Part shown: positions 34,090 through 42,872 of the stretch, piece by piece
Layout: the number at the start of each line of letters is the position of its first letter
How positions within the stretch are numbered: the first letter of the stretch is position 1
Assembly: GCA_036274055.1 (NCBI GenBank)
Contig: DASUGM010000304.1
Coordinates: 1 to 59,488, forward strand
Direction: 5' to 3'
Source of the DNA: DASUGM01 sp036274055
GTDB lineage: Bacteria > Acidobacteriota > Vicinamibacteria > Vicinamibacterales > SCN-69-37
DNA: 59,488 bases
The notes under the pieces: generated by a model
What the model saw: only the letters and a program-made list of their open reading frames with translations
The model's database searches: none
What the model was told of the DNA's origin: nothing
Translations under genes and position numbers: made by a program

Positions 34090-35834
34090 TCAAGCTCACC
34101 GGCCGCGGCGTCGCCCCCGGGGTGGCGGTCGGCCGCGCCGTTGTCGCGGTCCGCGAAGCCCGCCAGGTCCGCTACCGGCTCGCGACCAGCGGCGTCGATC
34201 GTGAGCGGCAGCGGCTTCGCGCCGCCAAGGAGCGCACCCGCGTCGAACTGGAAGAGATCTCGACGCGGATCTCGCGCACCGTCGGGCACGCGCAGGCGGC
34301 GATCTTCGCCGCGCAGTTGCTGATGCTCGACGACCCGATGCTGACGCGCCGCGCTGACGAGCTGATCCGCAGCGAGAAGATCAACGCCGACTGGGCGCTC
34401 GAGCGCGCGATGCAGGAACTGCACGAAGTGTTCGCGCGCGAGGGCGACGCCTGGCTGCGCGAGCGCGTCGGCGACCTCGCCGACGTCGGCGGACGGCTGC
34501 TGCGCAACCTGCGGCCGGGCCGCGATCCGATCGTCGATCTCGTCCTCGAGCTCGAGCCGCCGGTGATTCTCGTCGCCGACGAGCTGCCGCCGTCGGCGGC
34601 GGCGCAGATCGACTGGACCCGGGTTCGCGGCCTGGTGTGCGACATCGGCAGCCCGACGCATCACACCGTCATCCTGGTGCGATCGCTCGGCGTCCCGGCG
34701 GTCGTCGGCCTCGGCGGCGCGACGCAGGTGATTCTGCCCGGCCAGACGGTGGCGCTCGACGGCGCCACCGGCGAGGTGGTCAGCGAGCCGTCGGAGGACG
34801 CGCTCGAGCGCTGGCAGCAGCGCGCGCAGATCCAGCTCGCCGGCATCCGCGCCCTCGAGGACCTGCGCGAGCAGCCGGCCGCCACCGCCGACGGCGTGCG
34901 CATCCGCCTCGACGCGAATCTGGAGATCGCCGAGGAAGTCGCGCGCGTCCGCGACGCCGGCGCCGAGGGCATTGGCCTCTACCGCAGCGAGTTCCTGCTC
35001 GACGCCGCGCATCCCGACGCGTCGAGCGAAGACGCGCAGTACGAGACCTATCGCGCCCTGCTCGCGGCGATGAACCCGCTACCGGTGACGATTCGCACCT
35101 TCGACGCGGGAGAAGATCGCTGGGTGGTGACCCCGCGCGCCGGCGGCCATCGCGAGCGCTTCGGCCTGCGCGGGATTCGCGCCGCGCTGCAGCACGACGA
35201 TCGCTTCCGCCAGCAGATCCGGGCGCTGCTGCGCGCCGCCGACGCGGGGACGCTGCGCATCCTGCTGCCGTTCGTCTCGTCGGCCGCCGAGATGCAGCGC
35301 GCCCGGGACCTGATCGACGAAATCGCCCGCGAGATGCGGGCCGACGTCCGCGTCCCGATTGGCGCGATGATCGAAGTGCCGGCAGCGGCGCTGACCGTCG
35401 ATCACCTGGCGCGCTGCGCCGACTTTCTCAGCGTCGGCACCAACGACCTGATCCAGTACACTCTCGCGGTGGACCGCACCGATGAACGCCTGGCCGGGCA
35501 CTACGAACCGGCATCGCCGGCGGTGCTGCGGCTGCTGCGGACGATTGCCGGCGCGTCGCGCCGCGCCGGTTGCGATCTCTCGGTGTGCGGAGAGATGGCC
35601 GCCGATCCGCTGCTGGTCGCGCTGCTCGTCGGTCTCGGGTTCCGCAAGTTCAGCATGACCCCGGCCGCGATTCCCGTCGTCAAAAGGGGACTGACGACGT
35701 TGCATACGCGCGACGCCGCGGTCGCGGCCCGCCACGCGCTGCGCGCGACTACCGCCGAGGACGTGCACGCGATCCTCGCGCCGATCGCCGACGCCATGCA
35801 CCGCGCCGCGGTCAGCCACGGCGCGCCCAATTGA
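34086..35834 (+). CDS. ptsI: PTS enzyme I (phosphoenolpyruvate-protein phosphotransferase)
   Basis: The 582-residue enzyme passes phosphate from PEP to HPr. The N-terminal phosphohistidine domain has GSPTHHTVILVRSLGVPAVVG, with the likely active His at 193; the common form is GGxTSHxA, so a Gly-to-Ser and a Ser-to-His change are present beside it. The C-terminal TIM barrel has GIGLYRSEFLL, the FDAGEDR segment, the IEVPAAALTVDHLA motif, SVGTNDLIQYTLAVDRTDE and CGEMAADPLL. It ends 31 bases before the cupin gene. Confidence 0.95.
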   Translation: MIKLTGRGVAPGVAVGRAVVAVREARQVRYRLATSGVDRERQRLRAAKERTRVELEEISTRISRTVGHAQAAIFAAQLLMLDDPMLTRRADELIRSEKINADWALERAMQELHEVFAREGDAWLRERVGDLADVGGRLLRNLRPGRDPIVDLVLELEPPVILVADELPPSAAAQIDWTRVRGLVCDIGSPTHHTVILVRSLGVPAVVGLGGATQVILPGQTVALDGATGEVVSEPSEDALERWQQRAQIQLAGIRALEDLREQPAATADGVRIRLDANLEIAEEVARVRDAGAEGIGLYRSEFLLDAAHPDASSEDAQYETYRALLAAMNPLPVTIRTFDAGEDRWVVTPRAGGHRERFGLRGIRAALQHDDRFRQQIRALLRAADAGTLRILLPFVSSAAEMQRARDLIDEIAREMRADVRVPIGAMIEVPAAALTVDHLARCADFLSVGTNDLIQYTLAVDRTDERLAGHYEPASPAVLRLLRTIAGASRRAGCDLSVCGEMAADPLLVALLVGLGFRKFSMTPAAIPVVKRGLTTLHTRDAAVAARHALRATTAEDVHAILAPIADAMHRAAVSHGAPN

Positions 35835-35865
35835 ACCGCTTTGGAACGAGGGCAGGAGCCAGTCG

Positions 35866-36222
35866 ATGAACGACGTGACACGAGTAGACAAACCCTGGGG
35901 CTACGAGCTCCACTGGGCGAAGACCGACCGCTACGTGGGCAAGCTGATCCACATCAACAAGGGCCACGCGCTCAGCTTGCAGTACCACAACCAGAAGGAC
36001 GAGACGATCTTCCTCTGGTCAGGCAAGATGCTGTTCGAGATCGAAATCAATGGCGAGCTGACCAAACGCGAGATGCAACCCGGCGAGTCCATCCATGTGG
36101 CGCCGCCGACGGTGCATCGAATGACCGCGCTCGAGGACTGCGACGTCTTCGAAGTCTCGACGCCCGAGCTGCACGACGTGGTCCGGCTCGAAGATCGCTA
36201 CGGGCGCTCGGACAAGAAATAG
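35866..36222 (+). CDS. Cupin protein, phosphomannose isomerase type II-like
   Basis: This single-cupin protein of 118 residues begins VDKPWGYELHWAKTDRYVGKLIHINKGHALSLQYHNQKDE, which is the sugar-binding and metal-ligand layout of the C-terminal domain of mannose-1-phosphate guanylyltransferase/mannose-6-phosphate isomerase. Motif 2 is PGESIHVAPPTVHRMTA. The metal His/Glu set (HxH..E....H) appears complete. As a stand-alone domain it may isomerise mannose-6-phosphate or be a regulatory cupin; the PTS genes before it suggest a sugar-phosphate link. An AGGAG lies 9 bases before the ATG. A giant hairpin follows its stop. Confidence 0.78.
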   Translation: MNDVTRVDKPWGYELHWAKTDRYVGKLIHINKGHALSLQYHNQKDETIFLWSGKMLFEIEINGELTKREMQPGESIHVAPPTVHRMTALEDCDVFEVSTPELHDVVRLEDRYGRSDKK

Positions 36223-36238
36223 GCCGACAATATTTTCA

Positions 36239-36423
36239 GTACTTCGGGTACTTCGGGTACGCGGGGTACTTCGGGTACGCGGAACGAGGCTTCGCCGGGC
36301 TCACTTTCTCCACAGGTACTCTGACCGGGATCTCAGTCGCAGTACCTGTTGAGGAAAGTAGGCCCGGCGGAGCCTCGTTCCGCGTACCCGAAGTACCCCG
36401 CGTACCCGAAGTACCCGGAGTAC
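36239..36423. repeat. Near-perfect hairpin of about 80 bp built from 9-bp tandem units
   Basis: The left arm (36239-36320) is five 9-bp units, GTACTTCGG twice, GTACGCGGG, GTACTTCGG, GTACGCGGA, then ACGAGGCTTCGCCGGGC and a tail ending CAGGTACT. The right arm (36341-36423) carries the same string reversed with only a few mismatches. The loop (36321-36340) can form its own small stem (CTGA/TCAG). It lies in the convergent gap between the cupin gene and the GT39-like gene, 16 bases from each stop. Probable two-way terminator and RNase III-type target; origin unknown. Confidence 0.88.
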
Positions 36424-36438
36424 CAGACAGGTTTCCGC

Positions 36439-38193
36439 TTACTGTTCAGCCGCCCAGAACACCGCGCGCAGCAGCAGGCCCAACTCGCGCTGATCGGGAT
36501 TGCCCGGCTGCTCGCGTGCCGGCGAAAACGTCGCCGTCGTTGTCAACCGCAGTTCGTTGTCGCCGGCACCGCGCGAGAGCACGACCCATGCCCGCGTGGT
36601 CTCTTCTTCGGTCGGCCGGAGGCGATCGAGCACGACGCCGTTGAAGGACACCTCGATCGTCGGCGCAGCACGCAGGATTGCCGGGGGCAGGTGGAAGGCG
36701 ATCGTCAGTCGCCCACGCTTGACCGACCCGGGGAAGGTGATCTCGCCAGACCGTCCCATCCAGCGAAAGGTGTCGGTGTCGCGCCCTTCTCGTCCGTACC
36801 AGCCGTCGAGATATCGGATCTGCTCGGACTCGCGGACCGAGACGGTGAAGTTCCGCTGCCGGAGCACGCGCCATAACTGATCGTGGGGCCACTGGAACGT
36901 CACACCGGACGGCGCCGGCTCGCCGTCCATGACCCACGACTTCTCCTCGAGCAGCGGCACCTCCGCCGGGTGTTTGAAGATGCGCAGGTCGTAATCCTGT
37001 AACTGCCAGAATCCGTGAGGTCGAAACGCGTCCTGCACGTAAACGACCGAAGACGGCGGCAGGTGAGCGCCCACCCACTGCATCGCCGCGACCGGCGGCG
37101 AATCCGACCCGGCCTGTAACCGCACCGCCGGCCACGTCCAGGCGGCGAAGGCGGCAATCAGCACCGTGCTCGCGCCGGCGAAGAGCCGGGGGCGGTACAG
37201 CGTCAGGGCCGCGAGGCCGTCGGCGGCCAGCAGGGCATGCATCGGCAGATAGGCGATTGAGTAGCGGCCCCGCGTCGAGACGTCGAGCATGAGCCACGAG
37301 AAGATCGCGATCGGCAGGAACGTGATCAGCGTCAGCCACGGCGGTGTTCGCCGCTGCGTCGCAGCCACGATCAGCGACAACAGCGCGAGGCCGAGCAGCG
37401 CCGTCATCTGCTGCCACTGTCCGAACGGACGCGCCAGGAACGTCCACGCCACTTCATAGAGCGGCGGCCTGGTGGCGCTCTGAAACGAGTCCACGTCGCG
37501 GACCCACTGACTCTGGCCCCGCAACGCGTCGAGATAGTCGGCGACCGAAGTCGATCCCAGTGCGGCACCGAGATAGCTGGCGAACACGATCACGCCACCG
37601 ATGGCGATCGCCGTCGCCACCGCGGCGAATCGGCGCGCCCTGAGCTGAGCCGTAGCGCCAAAGACGGCCGGCACGGCGCCCATCAGCAGGCTGGCCGGCC
37701 GAATGCCGCCGGCGATCCCCAGCAGGGCCGCGCCGGCCACCAGCGCGCGCGGATGGCGCCGGCCGCGCAGCAGCAACCCGCTTGCGGCGATGGCGGCCAC
37801 GGCGCCGGGCAGGTCGCTGAGCGCGGTGCCGCCGTAGACCCAGACGTTGGGCAGGAAGGCGAACAGCGCCGCGCCGCTGATCGCGACGGCGAACGGCAAG
37901 CCCAGCTCGAGCGCCAGCCACGCGACGGCCGGGAAGACGAGCATCGCGCCCGCGGTCACGGCCGTCTGCAGCGATCGGAACTCGGACGCGACCAGGAGAT
38001 GAACCCCCTTGGCCGCGAGAACGAACAGCGGATATCCGGGCGGATGCGGCGACAGGCCGACGTTGTAGTCGAGGACGCCGCGCATGAACAGCACTTCGTC
38101 CCAGTCGAAAAACGAGTGCGCGATCGCGGCGAGCCGCGTCAGCGCAATCAGCACCGCGATGACGACGAAGATGCGCGTCTGGCGCGTCGTCAC
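36439..38193 (-). CDS. GT39/PMT-like membrane glycosyltransferase
   Basis: The 584-residue integral membrane protein begins with a hydrophobic helix, an FFDWDEVLFMRGVLDYN loop, the DE pair expected of the GT-C catalytic acidic residues, and PHPPGYPLFVL. About ten further hydrophobic segments follow, then a soluble C-terminal portion with little hydrophobic character. This is the GT-C type of ArnT/PMT-like transferase that uses polyprenyl-phosphate sugars. Acceptor and donor are not visible. The GTG at 38193 lies 15 bases after the ssb stop; the 3' end meets the giant hairpin. Confidence 0.72.
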   Translation of the reverse strand: MTTRQTRIFVVIAVLIALTRLAAIAHSFFDWDEVLFMRGVLDYNVGLSPHPPGYPLFVLAAKGVHLLVASEFRSLQTAVTAGAMLVFPAVAWLALELGLPFAVAISGAALFAFLPNVWVYGGTALSDLPGAVAAIAASGLLLRGRRHPRALVAGAALLGIAGGIRPASLLMGAVPAVFGATAQLRARRFAAVATAIAIGGVIVFASYLGAALGSTSVADYLDALRGQSQWVRDVDSFQSATRPPLYEVAWTFLARPFGQWQQMTALLGLALLSLIVAATQRRTPPWLTLITFLPIAIFSWLMLDVSTRGRYSIAYLPMHALLAADGLAALTLYRPRLFAGASTVLIAAFAAWTWPAVRLQAGSDSPPVAAMQWVGAHLPPSSVVYVQDAFRPHGFWQLQDYDLRIFKHPAEVPLLEEKSWVMDGEPAPSGVTFQWPHDQLWRVLRQRNFTVSVRESEQIRYLDGWYGREGRDTDTFRWMGRSGEITFPGSVKRGRLTIAFHLPPAILRAAPTIEVSFNGVVLDRLRPTEEETTRAWVVLSRGAGDNELRLTTTATFSPAREQPGNPDQRELGLLLRAVFWAAEQ

Positions 38194-38208
38194 GGCATCG
38201 CGGCGGGG

Positions 38209-38652
38209 TTAGAACGGAATGTCGTCATCGTGCGGCGCGTCGACAGCCGCCATGTCCGCCGGCGCGTGATCCGACGTCGCCGACTCGGCGTAGCCGCCGC
38301 GGGCACGCTGACCGCCGCCGCCTCCGCCGCCGAGCAGCACGATCTTGTCGGCCTTGATCTCCGTCGTCTTCTGCTTGGTGCCGTCCTTGGCGTCCCATTC
38401 GCGAGTCTGGATGCGGCCCTCGACGTAGATCTGCTTGCCCTTGGTCAGATACTCGTGCAGCGACTCCGCGGTTTTGCCCCAGATCACGATCCGGTGCCAC
38501 TGCGTGTCTTCTTTCTTCTGTCCCTCACGGTCGGTGAATTTCTCGGTCGTCGCGAGGCTGACAGTCGCGACCGGCGTGCCGCCGGCGGTGAATCGAATCT
38601 CTGCATCCCGGCCGAGATTGCCGACCAGGATGGCCTTGTTGACGCTGCCCAT
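38209..38652 (-). CDS. ssb: Single-stranded DNA-binding protein
   Basis: The 147-residue protein has an OB-fold beginning SVNKAILVGNLGRDAEIRFTAGGTPVATVSLATTEKF and continues ETDTQWHRIVIWGKTAESLHEYLTKGKQIYVEGRIQTREW-type core. A Gly-rich linker leads to the acidic tail DDDIPF that recruits partner proteins. A GAAGAAGGA ribosome binding site lies before the ATG. It sits at the tail of the tol gene run, which may place it under the tol promoter or a nearer unidentified one. Confidence 0.95.
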   Translation of the reverse strand: MGSVNKAILVGNLGRDAEIRFTAGGTPVATVSLATTEKFTDREGQKKEDTQWHRIVIWGKTAESLHEYLTKGKQIYVEGRIQTREWDAKDGTKQKTTEIKADKIVLLGGGGGGGQRARGGYAESATSDHAPADMAAVDAPHDDDIPF

Positions 38653-38700
38653 CGGGGAGTCCTTCTTCAGTCTTCGGTCTGTGTGATTCGGAGGCGGCGG

Positions 38701-39561
38701 CTAGTCGCCGCCCTTGATTTTCTTGAGCCCTTGCTCGGCGTTGATTGCCTGATTGGTGTTCGGGTACTGCTTGATCAACGCTTCCCACGTCGCGCGCGCC
38801 TGAGCGGGATTCTTGAGCTTGTCGAGCAGCGTCACGCCCTTCATGTACATCGCGTCGCGAGCATATTCGTTGTCTTTGTAGTTCGCAATCACCTTGTCGT
38901 AGGCGGCCACCGCTTCCTTCGCCTTGCTGCCGGCGTTGTAGGACTCGCCGATGTAGAACTGCGCTTTCGCGGCCTCGGTCGAGGCCGGGAAGGTCTTGAT
39001 CACTTCCTCGAAACCCTCGATCGCGAGCGTGTAGCGGCCCTGCAGGTAGTCGGCCATCGCCGGATTCATCAGCGACGCGGGTGACGCCGGCATCTGCGGC
39101 AGACGCGGCGTCGCCGCCGTCCCGGCTGACGCCGCCGGATCGCTCCCCGCGGTCGGCGGCTGGAGCAGCCCAATCAGCACGCTGACCTGGTCGTAGAGCA
39201 TCCGCACGCCTTCGCGGACGGCGGCAATCTCCTGCGTCGTCTGGGTGGTGCGCAGGGCGCTGTCCTCGAGCTTCTCGCGCATGGTCTGCATCGTGTTCTG
39301 CAGCCCGGTGATGGTGAGGCGCTGATCGGCGAACCCTTTGCTGGTCGCGGTTTCCTGGTCGACGAGACGTTTGTCGAGCGCCTTCATCTGCTCCGCGAGC
39401 TGGCTGACCATCGCGGCGAGGCGGGTGAGCTGTTCCTGATTCTGGCGAAGTTCGCCGAGCAGGATGGCTTCGGACCGGCTCTGCGCCGCGGCGGGGACGG
39501 CCGCAATCGTCGCGATCAGCAGGGCCGCGAGGAGGAAACGTCGCGGGGTCATACCCCTCAT
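38701..39561 (-). CDS. cpoB: Tol-Pal system periplasmic coordinator CpoB (YbgF)
   Basis: The 286-residue protein has a signal peptide (FLLAALLIATIAAVPAAAQS), a long N-terminal coiled coil (LRQNQEQLTRLAAMVSQLAEQMKALDKRL), a Pro/Ala linker and a C-terminal TPR domain (YLQGRYTLAIEGFEEVIKTFPASTEAAKAQFYIGESYNAGSKAKEAVAAYDKVIANYKDN). This is the CpoB architecture. Its ATG begins one base after the pal stop. In enterobacteria it couples Tol function to septal peptidoglycan synthesis. Confidence 0.92.
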   Translation of the reverse strand: MRGMTPRRFLLAALLIATIAAVPAAAQSRSEAILLGELRQNQEQLTRLAAMVSQLAEQMKALDKRLVDQETATSKGFADQRLTITGLQNTMQTMREKLEDSALRTTQTTQEIAAVREGVRMLYDQVSVLIGLLQPPTAGSDPAASAGTAATPRLPQMPASPASLMNPAMADYLQGRYTLAIEGFEEVIKTFPASTEAAKAQFYIGESYNAGSKAKEAVAAYDKVIANYKDNEYARDAMYMKGVTLLDKLKNPAQARATWEALIKQYPNTNQAINAEQGLKKIKGGD

Positions 39562-39562
39562 T

Positions 39563-40171
39563 TTATTTCGAGACCAGCATGAAATGCGCGCGGCGATTCT
39601 GCGACCAGGCGCGCTCCTCGTGCCCCGGATCGAACGGGAACTCCTTGCCGTAGCTCACGGTCCGCAACCGATCGGCGGCAATCCCGAGCGACATCAGGTA
39701 GTTTTTCGCGCTCAGCGCCCGGCGATCGCCGAGCGCCAGGTTGTACTCGGCGGTGCCACGCTCGTCGCAATGGCCTTCGACCGTGATCACCCAGGTGCTG
39801 TACTGCTTGAGCACGCTCGCGTTCGCTTCGAGGATCTTCTTCGACGCGTCGTCGATCTCGTCGCTGTCGTACAGGAAGTAGATCGGCTTGAGCGGCGAGT
39901 TCTCCGGCTTGTTGATCTCGTCGATCGCCATCGCGTTCAGATCTTTGCCGCCGGTGGACGTCACCGGCGGGTTGTCGATGATCGTCGGCGGCTGAGGCGG
40001 CACTGGCGCCGGCGGCGGGGGAGTGCCACCGCCAGCCGGCGCCGTCGGCCCGCCGGACGCGGGCGGGAAAGCCACCGGGGGCTTCTTCTTGCAGCCGGCC
40101 ACGGCCAGGGCCGTCACCGCCAGAGTGACGATCAATACGGAGATACCGGAGCGTCTCATCATCTGCCTCAT
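39563..40171 (-). CDS. pal: Peptidoglycan-associated lipoprotein Pal
   Basis: The 202-residue outer-membrane lipoprotein has the lipobox LAVAGC (C27), a Pro/Gly-rich spacer (FPPASGGPTAPAGGGTPPPPAP) longer than usual, then an OmpA-like domain with YFLYDSDEID and the peptidoglycan-binding motif VEGHCDERGTAEYNLALGDRRALSAKNYL, followed by the ISVYSFGKE-type end. Three ATGs are possible within the first five codons; all give the same mature protein. Operon order tolB-pal-cpoB is standard. Confidence 0.95.
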   Translation of the reverse strand: MRQMMRRSGISVLIVTLAVTALAVAGCKKKPPVAFPPASGGPTAPAGGGTPPPPAPVPPQPPTIIDNPPVTSTGGKDLNAMAIDEINKPENSPLKPIYFLYDSDEIDDASKKILEANASVLKQYSTWVITVEGHCDERGTAEYNLALGDRRALSAKNYLMSLGIAADRLRTVSYGKEFPFDPGHEERAWSQNRRAHFMLVSK

Positions 40172-40180
40172 GGGGAGCGG

Positions 40181-41605
40181 TCAGCGAATCGGCTGCCAGC
40201 TCGGATACGTGTTGTTGCCCGTGTTGGTAATCTGCCGGACATCGCTGCCGCGCCGATCGACGATGGCGATCTGATCCTTGCCCCAGCGCGACGTCGTGAA
40301 CGCGATGTGCCGGCCGCTCGGCGAGACCGCCGGGCTGCCGTTGTCGCCCTTGCCGTCGGTGAGCACCGTGACCTGCCGGCTCACGAGGTCGAGCAGCGAA
40401 ATGTCGTGGCCGAAGTTCGAGCCGGAGGTGAACGCGATGAAGCCCAGCGTCGACCACGTCGGACGATCGACGCGCTGGTCGATGAGGCGTTCAATCGCCT
40501 GGCCGCTGATCCCGATCAAATACAGCTGCGGCGTGCTGCCGGTGGCGCGATCGGAGGTGAAGGCAATCTGCTGCCCGTTGGGAGACCAGGTCGGATTCTG
40601 ATCGGCGGCGGGATGATTGGTCAGGTTGCGGGCGTCGCCGCCGTCGGCGTTGGCGATCCAGATGTCGTAGTTGCCGGATCGATTCGACACGTACGCGATC
40701 TTGCTCCCGTCGGGCGACCACGCCGCCTGATTGTTCTGCACCCGATCGTTGCCGTTGCCGGGCCGTCGCAGCCCGCGCCCGGCTTCGGCGAGATTCGCGA
40801 CGTAGATGTCGGGAAAGCTCGTCTGATACGACGTGAACACGATCTGGTTGCCGTTCGGCGACCAGCGCGAGTGGATATTCAAGCTGTTGTTGAACGTGAA
40901 TCGCTGCTGATTCGCGCCGTCGTAATCGGAGACATAGATCTCCTTGCCCGAAACGGGCACGCCGGTACGAGTACTCATTCGTGCCGAGTCGCGATCCGAC
41001 GAGAACGCCAGCCGCGTCCTGGCGACGCCGTCGAGCCCGCGCTTCTTCTTGTGAATGTCGTCGGCGATCGAATGCGAGCAGAAGCGCGGGTTGGCCAGCG
41101 CGCAGTGCTCGTAGAGTGACGAGAACCCGATCTGACCGGCGGCCGGGCTGCCCGGCGCGCCGACGATGTCGATCTTGACGCTGAACTCCTTGCCGGAGCG
41201 GGTCACGGTGCCGATGACCACCGCGTCGGCGCCAGCGCCGGACGAGCCCCAATCCGGTCGTTGGGCGACGTCCTCGGGACGCGCCGGCGCGCCCAACGAC
41301 GCCGTCTTGGCGCGAGGCACCAGCGAGTACTCGCGCTCGAAGTCGAAGTCGGCCCAGAGCACGTCGGCCAGCAGCTTGCTCAGCGCCGCCGCGTCGGCAT
41401 CCCCGCTCGGCACGACGAAGTCCGCCACCGCGAGCACGGTTCGCTTGGTCGTCGAACTGAGGGTCACCGAGAGTTCCGCCTGCTGCGCCGGCGCCGTCTG
41501 CTGCTCGGTCGCGACGACGTCGCGGGTGGCGACGGGCACCGCGATCGTCGCCAGCGCGGCGACGGCCGCGCCAATCACTGTCGTTCGAACCTGAAGTCTG
41601 CGCAT
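40181..41605 (-). CDS. tolB: Tol-Pal system beta-propeller protein TolB
   Basis: The 474-residue periplasmic protein has a signal peptide (VIGAAVAALATIAVPVAT), an N-terminal alpha/beta domain (residues about 40-170), then a six-bladed PD40-type propeller: RTRLAFSSDRDSARM, KEIYVSDYDGANQQRFT, SRWSPNGNQIVFTS, AAWSPDGSKIAYVSNRSGNYDIWIANADG, PTWSPNGQQIAFTSDR and AVSPSGRHIAFTT. I chose the ATG at 41605, preceded by AGGTG, over the GTG at 41611 that overlaps the previous stop. TolB bridges Pal and the Tol inner-membrane complex. Confidence 0.95.
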   Translation of the reverse strand: MRRLQVRTTVIGAAVAALATIAVPVATRDVVATEQQTAPAQQAELSVTLSSTTKRTVLAVADFVVPSGDADAAALSKLLADVLWADFDFEREYSLVPRAKTASLGAPARPEDVAQRPDWGSSGAGADAVVIGTVTRSGKEFSVKIDIVGAPGSPAAGQIGFSSLYEHCALANPRFCSHSIADDIHKKKRGLDGVARTRLAFSSDRDSARMSTRTGVPVSGKEIYVSDYDGANQQRFTFNNSLNIHSRWSPNGNQIVFTSYQTSFPDIYVANLAEAGRGLRRPGNGNDRVQNNQAAWSPDGSKIAYVSNRSGNYDIWIANADGGDARNLTNHPAADQNPTWSPNGQQIAFTSDRATGSTPQLYLIGISGQAIERLIDQRVDRPTWSTLGFIAFTSGSNFGHDISLLDLVSRQVTVLTDGKGDNGSPAVSPSGRHIAFTTSRWGKDQIAIVDRRGSDVRQITNTGNNTYPSWQPIR

Positions 41606-41607
41606 GT

Positions 41608-42387
41608 TCACCTGGAGCTGTGGTCGAAGCCGAGACGGATGATCAACGTCTTGTTCGGGTACGCCGACGGCAGCGGCGGCAGTCTGGACATCTGCAGCGC
41701 CCGTTGCGCGGCGCGGTCGAGCAGACCAATGCCCGACGGCTGCGTCACCTCGGCGCCCGTGATCGAACCATCCTTGTTGATCGTGAAGCGAATGATGGTC
41801 ATCCCCCTGCCGTTCGGATCGCGCTGCCAATTCGAACGAATGATGTTCGAGAACGTCGTGATGTATTCCGGACAACAGAAATTCGCGAGATCGGTTTCGC
41901 CGCCGGTGCCTTCGCCGCCTGGAATCGTCAATCCCTCGCCAAGCGTCTGCACGCCGGTATCAACCCGCGCCGTGCCTTGCGCGACCCGCTGGCCGGTGGT
42001 CGGCGGGCGAGTGTCGGTCGTCGGCTTGGGTGTCTCGACCGGTTTGATCGGCGCCTGCGGCGTGCTCTTGACGAGCGCGGCCGACGGATCCGGCTTCTGT
42101 TCGGGCGGACGCGGCGGCGTCCGCACCGGCGGCGCCACAGCTTCCACGGTCTTCGAACTGATCTGCGTCGTGCCGCTCGTCTTTTGTCCCGGCGAGCCGG
42201 CGAGGCTGATCGTCATCACCTGCGTCTGCGGCCGCGCGTCGGTGAACCACGACCGCGGCAGCACGAAGAGCAGGATCACCGCGCCGATGTGGACGGCGAA
42301 CGAAAAGCTCAGCGTCCGATTGAGCGCGCGTGGGGCGCGCTCGTGCCAGTCGACGTTCGATCGCGTCGCCACCGTAGTCGTCGTCAC
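41608..42387 (-). CDS. TolA/TonB-like energy-transducing protein
   Basis: The 259-residue protein has a single membrane helix (residues about 24-41, FSFAVHIGAVILLFVLP), a Pro/Thr-rich periplasmic linker (VRTPPRPPEQKPDPSAALVKSTPQAPIKPVETPKPTTDTRPPTTGQ) and a TonB/TolA C-terminal domain (FSNIIRSNWQRDPNGRGMTIIRFTINKDGSITGAEVTQPSGIGLLDRAAQRAL). Placed between tolR and tolB, it almost certainly fills the TolA role but is shorter than the long-helix proteobacterial TolA. GTG start overlaps the tolR stop codon. Confidence 0.88.
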   Translation of the reverse strand: MTTTTVATRSNVDWHERAPRALNRTLSFSFAVHIGAVILLFVLPRSWFTDARPQTQVMTISLAGSPGQKTSGTTQISSKTVEAVAPPVRTPPRPPEQKPDPSAALVKSTPQAPIKPVETPKPTTDTRPPTTGQRVAQGTARVDTGVQTLGEGLTIPGGEGTGGETDLANFCCPEYITTFSNIIRSNWQRDPNGRGMTIIRFTINKDGSITGAEVTQPSGIGLLDRAAQRALQMSRLPPLPSAYPNKTLIIRLGFDHSSR

Positions 42388-42860
42388 GGCCGGCCTCCGC
42401 CGCCGATTGGCTGCGTCTGCAGGTTGACGTTGACGACGCCGCCGGCTTTCAGCGCGTCGGCCACCGTGACCGTCTCCTGCATCGTCACGCCGCCGTCGGT
42501 GGCGAGCATCACGTCCTTCTTGGTCTTGCCTTCCATCGCCTGGCGAATGCGCGTGTCGAGGAACTCGAGCTTGACCCACTGACCGTCGATCATGACGCGC
42601 TGATCGCGGCGGAACGAGATCGGCACGGTCACCGTCACCGGCGCGCTCGCGGCCGGCATGTTCTTGCCCTTCGGCAGCGTCACCTGCAGCCCCTGCTGCA
42701 TCATCGGCGCGGCGACCATGAAGATCACGAGCAGCACCAGCATCACGTCGACGAGCGGGACGACGTTGATCTCGGCGAGCGAACTCGACACCCGCGCCGA
42801 CCGGCCGCGCCGGCCGCCGAGCCGCCCCGCCGACGACGACAGCGAATCAAGCTTCGGCAT
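42384..42860 (-). CDS. tolR: TolR/ExbD proton-channel subunit
   Basis: The 158-residue protein has a short cytoplasmic N-terminus, one membrane helix with the essential Asp (EINVVPLVDVMLVLLVIFMVAAP, D38) and a periplasmic ExbD/TolR domain (DGQWVKLEFLDTRIRQAM). A Gly-rich C-terminus (GGGGRP) ends it. With TolQ it forms the proton-driven motor; in this position it is TolR rather than ExbD. The stop overlaps the TolA-like GTG; it begins 12 bases after tolQ. Confidence 0.93.
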   Translation of the reverse strand: MPKLDSLSSSAGRLGGRRGRSARVSSSLAEINVVPLVDVMLVLLVIFMVAAPMMQQGLQVTLPKGKNMPAASAPVTVTVPISFRRDQRVMIDGQWVKLEFLDTRIRQAMEGKTKKDVMLATDGGVTMQETVTVADALKAGGVVNVNLQTQPIGGGGRP

Positions 42861-42872
42861 CGCGTCCCGTCC

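Noticed and set aside
36239..36423. Protein-like reading of the 9-bp repeat (YFG/YAG tripeptides)
   Set aside because: The 9-bp unit stays in frame by arithmetic, so a repeated tripeptide is automatic. The inverted partner and the position between two stop codons fit an RNA/DNA element better than a gene.
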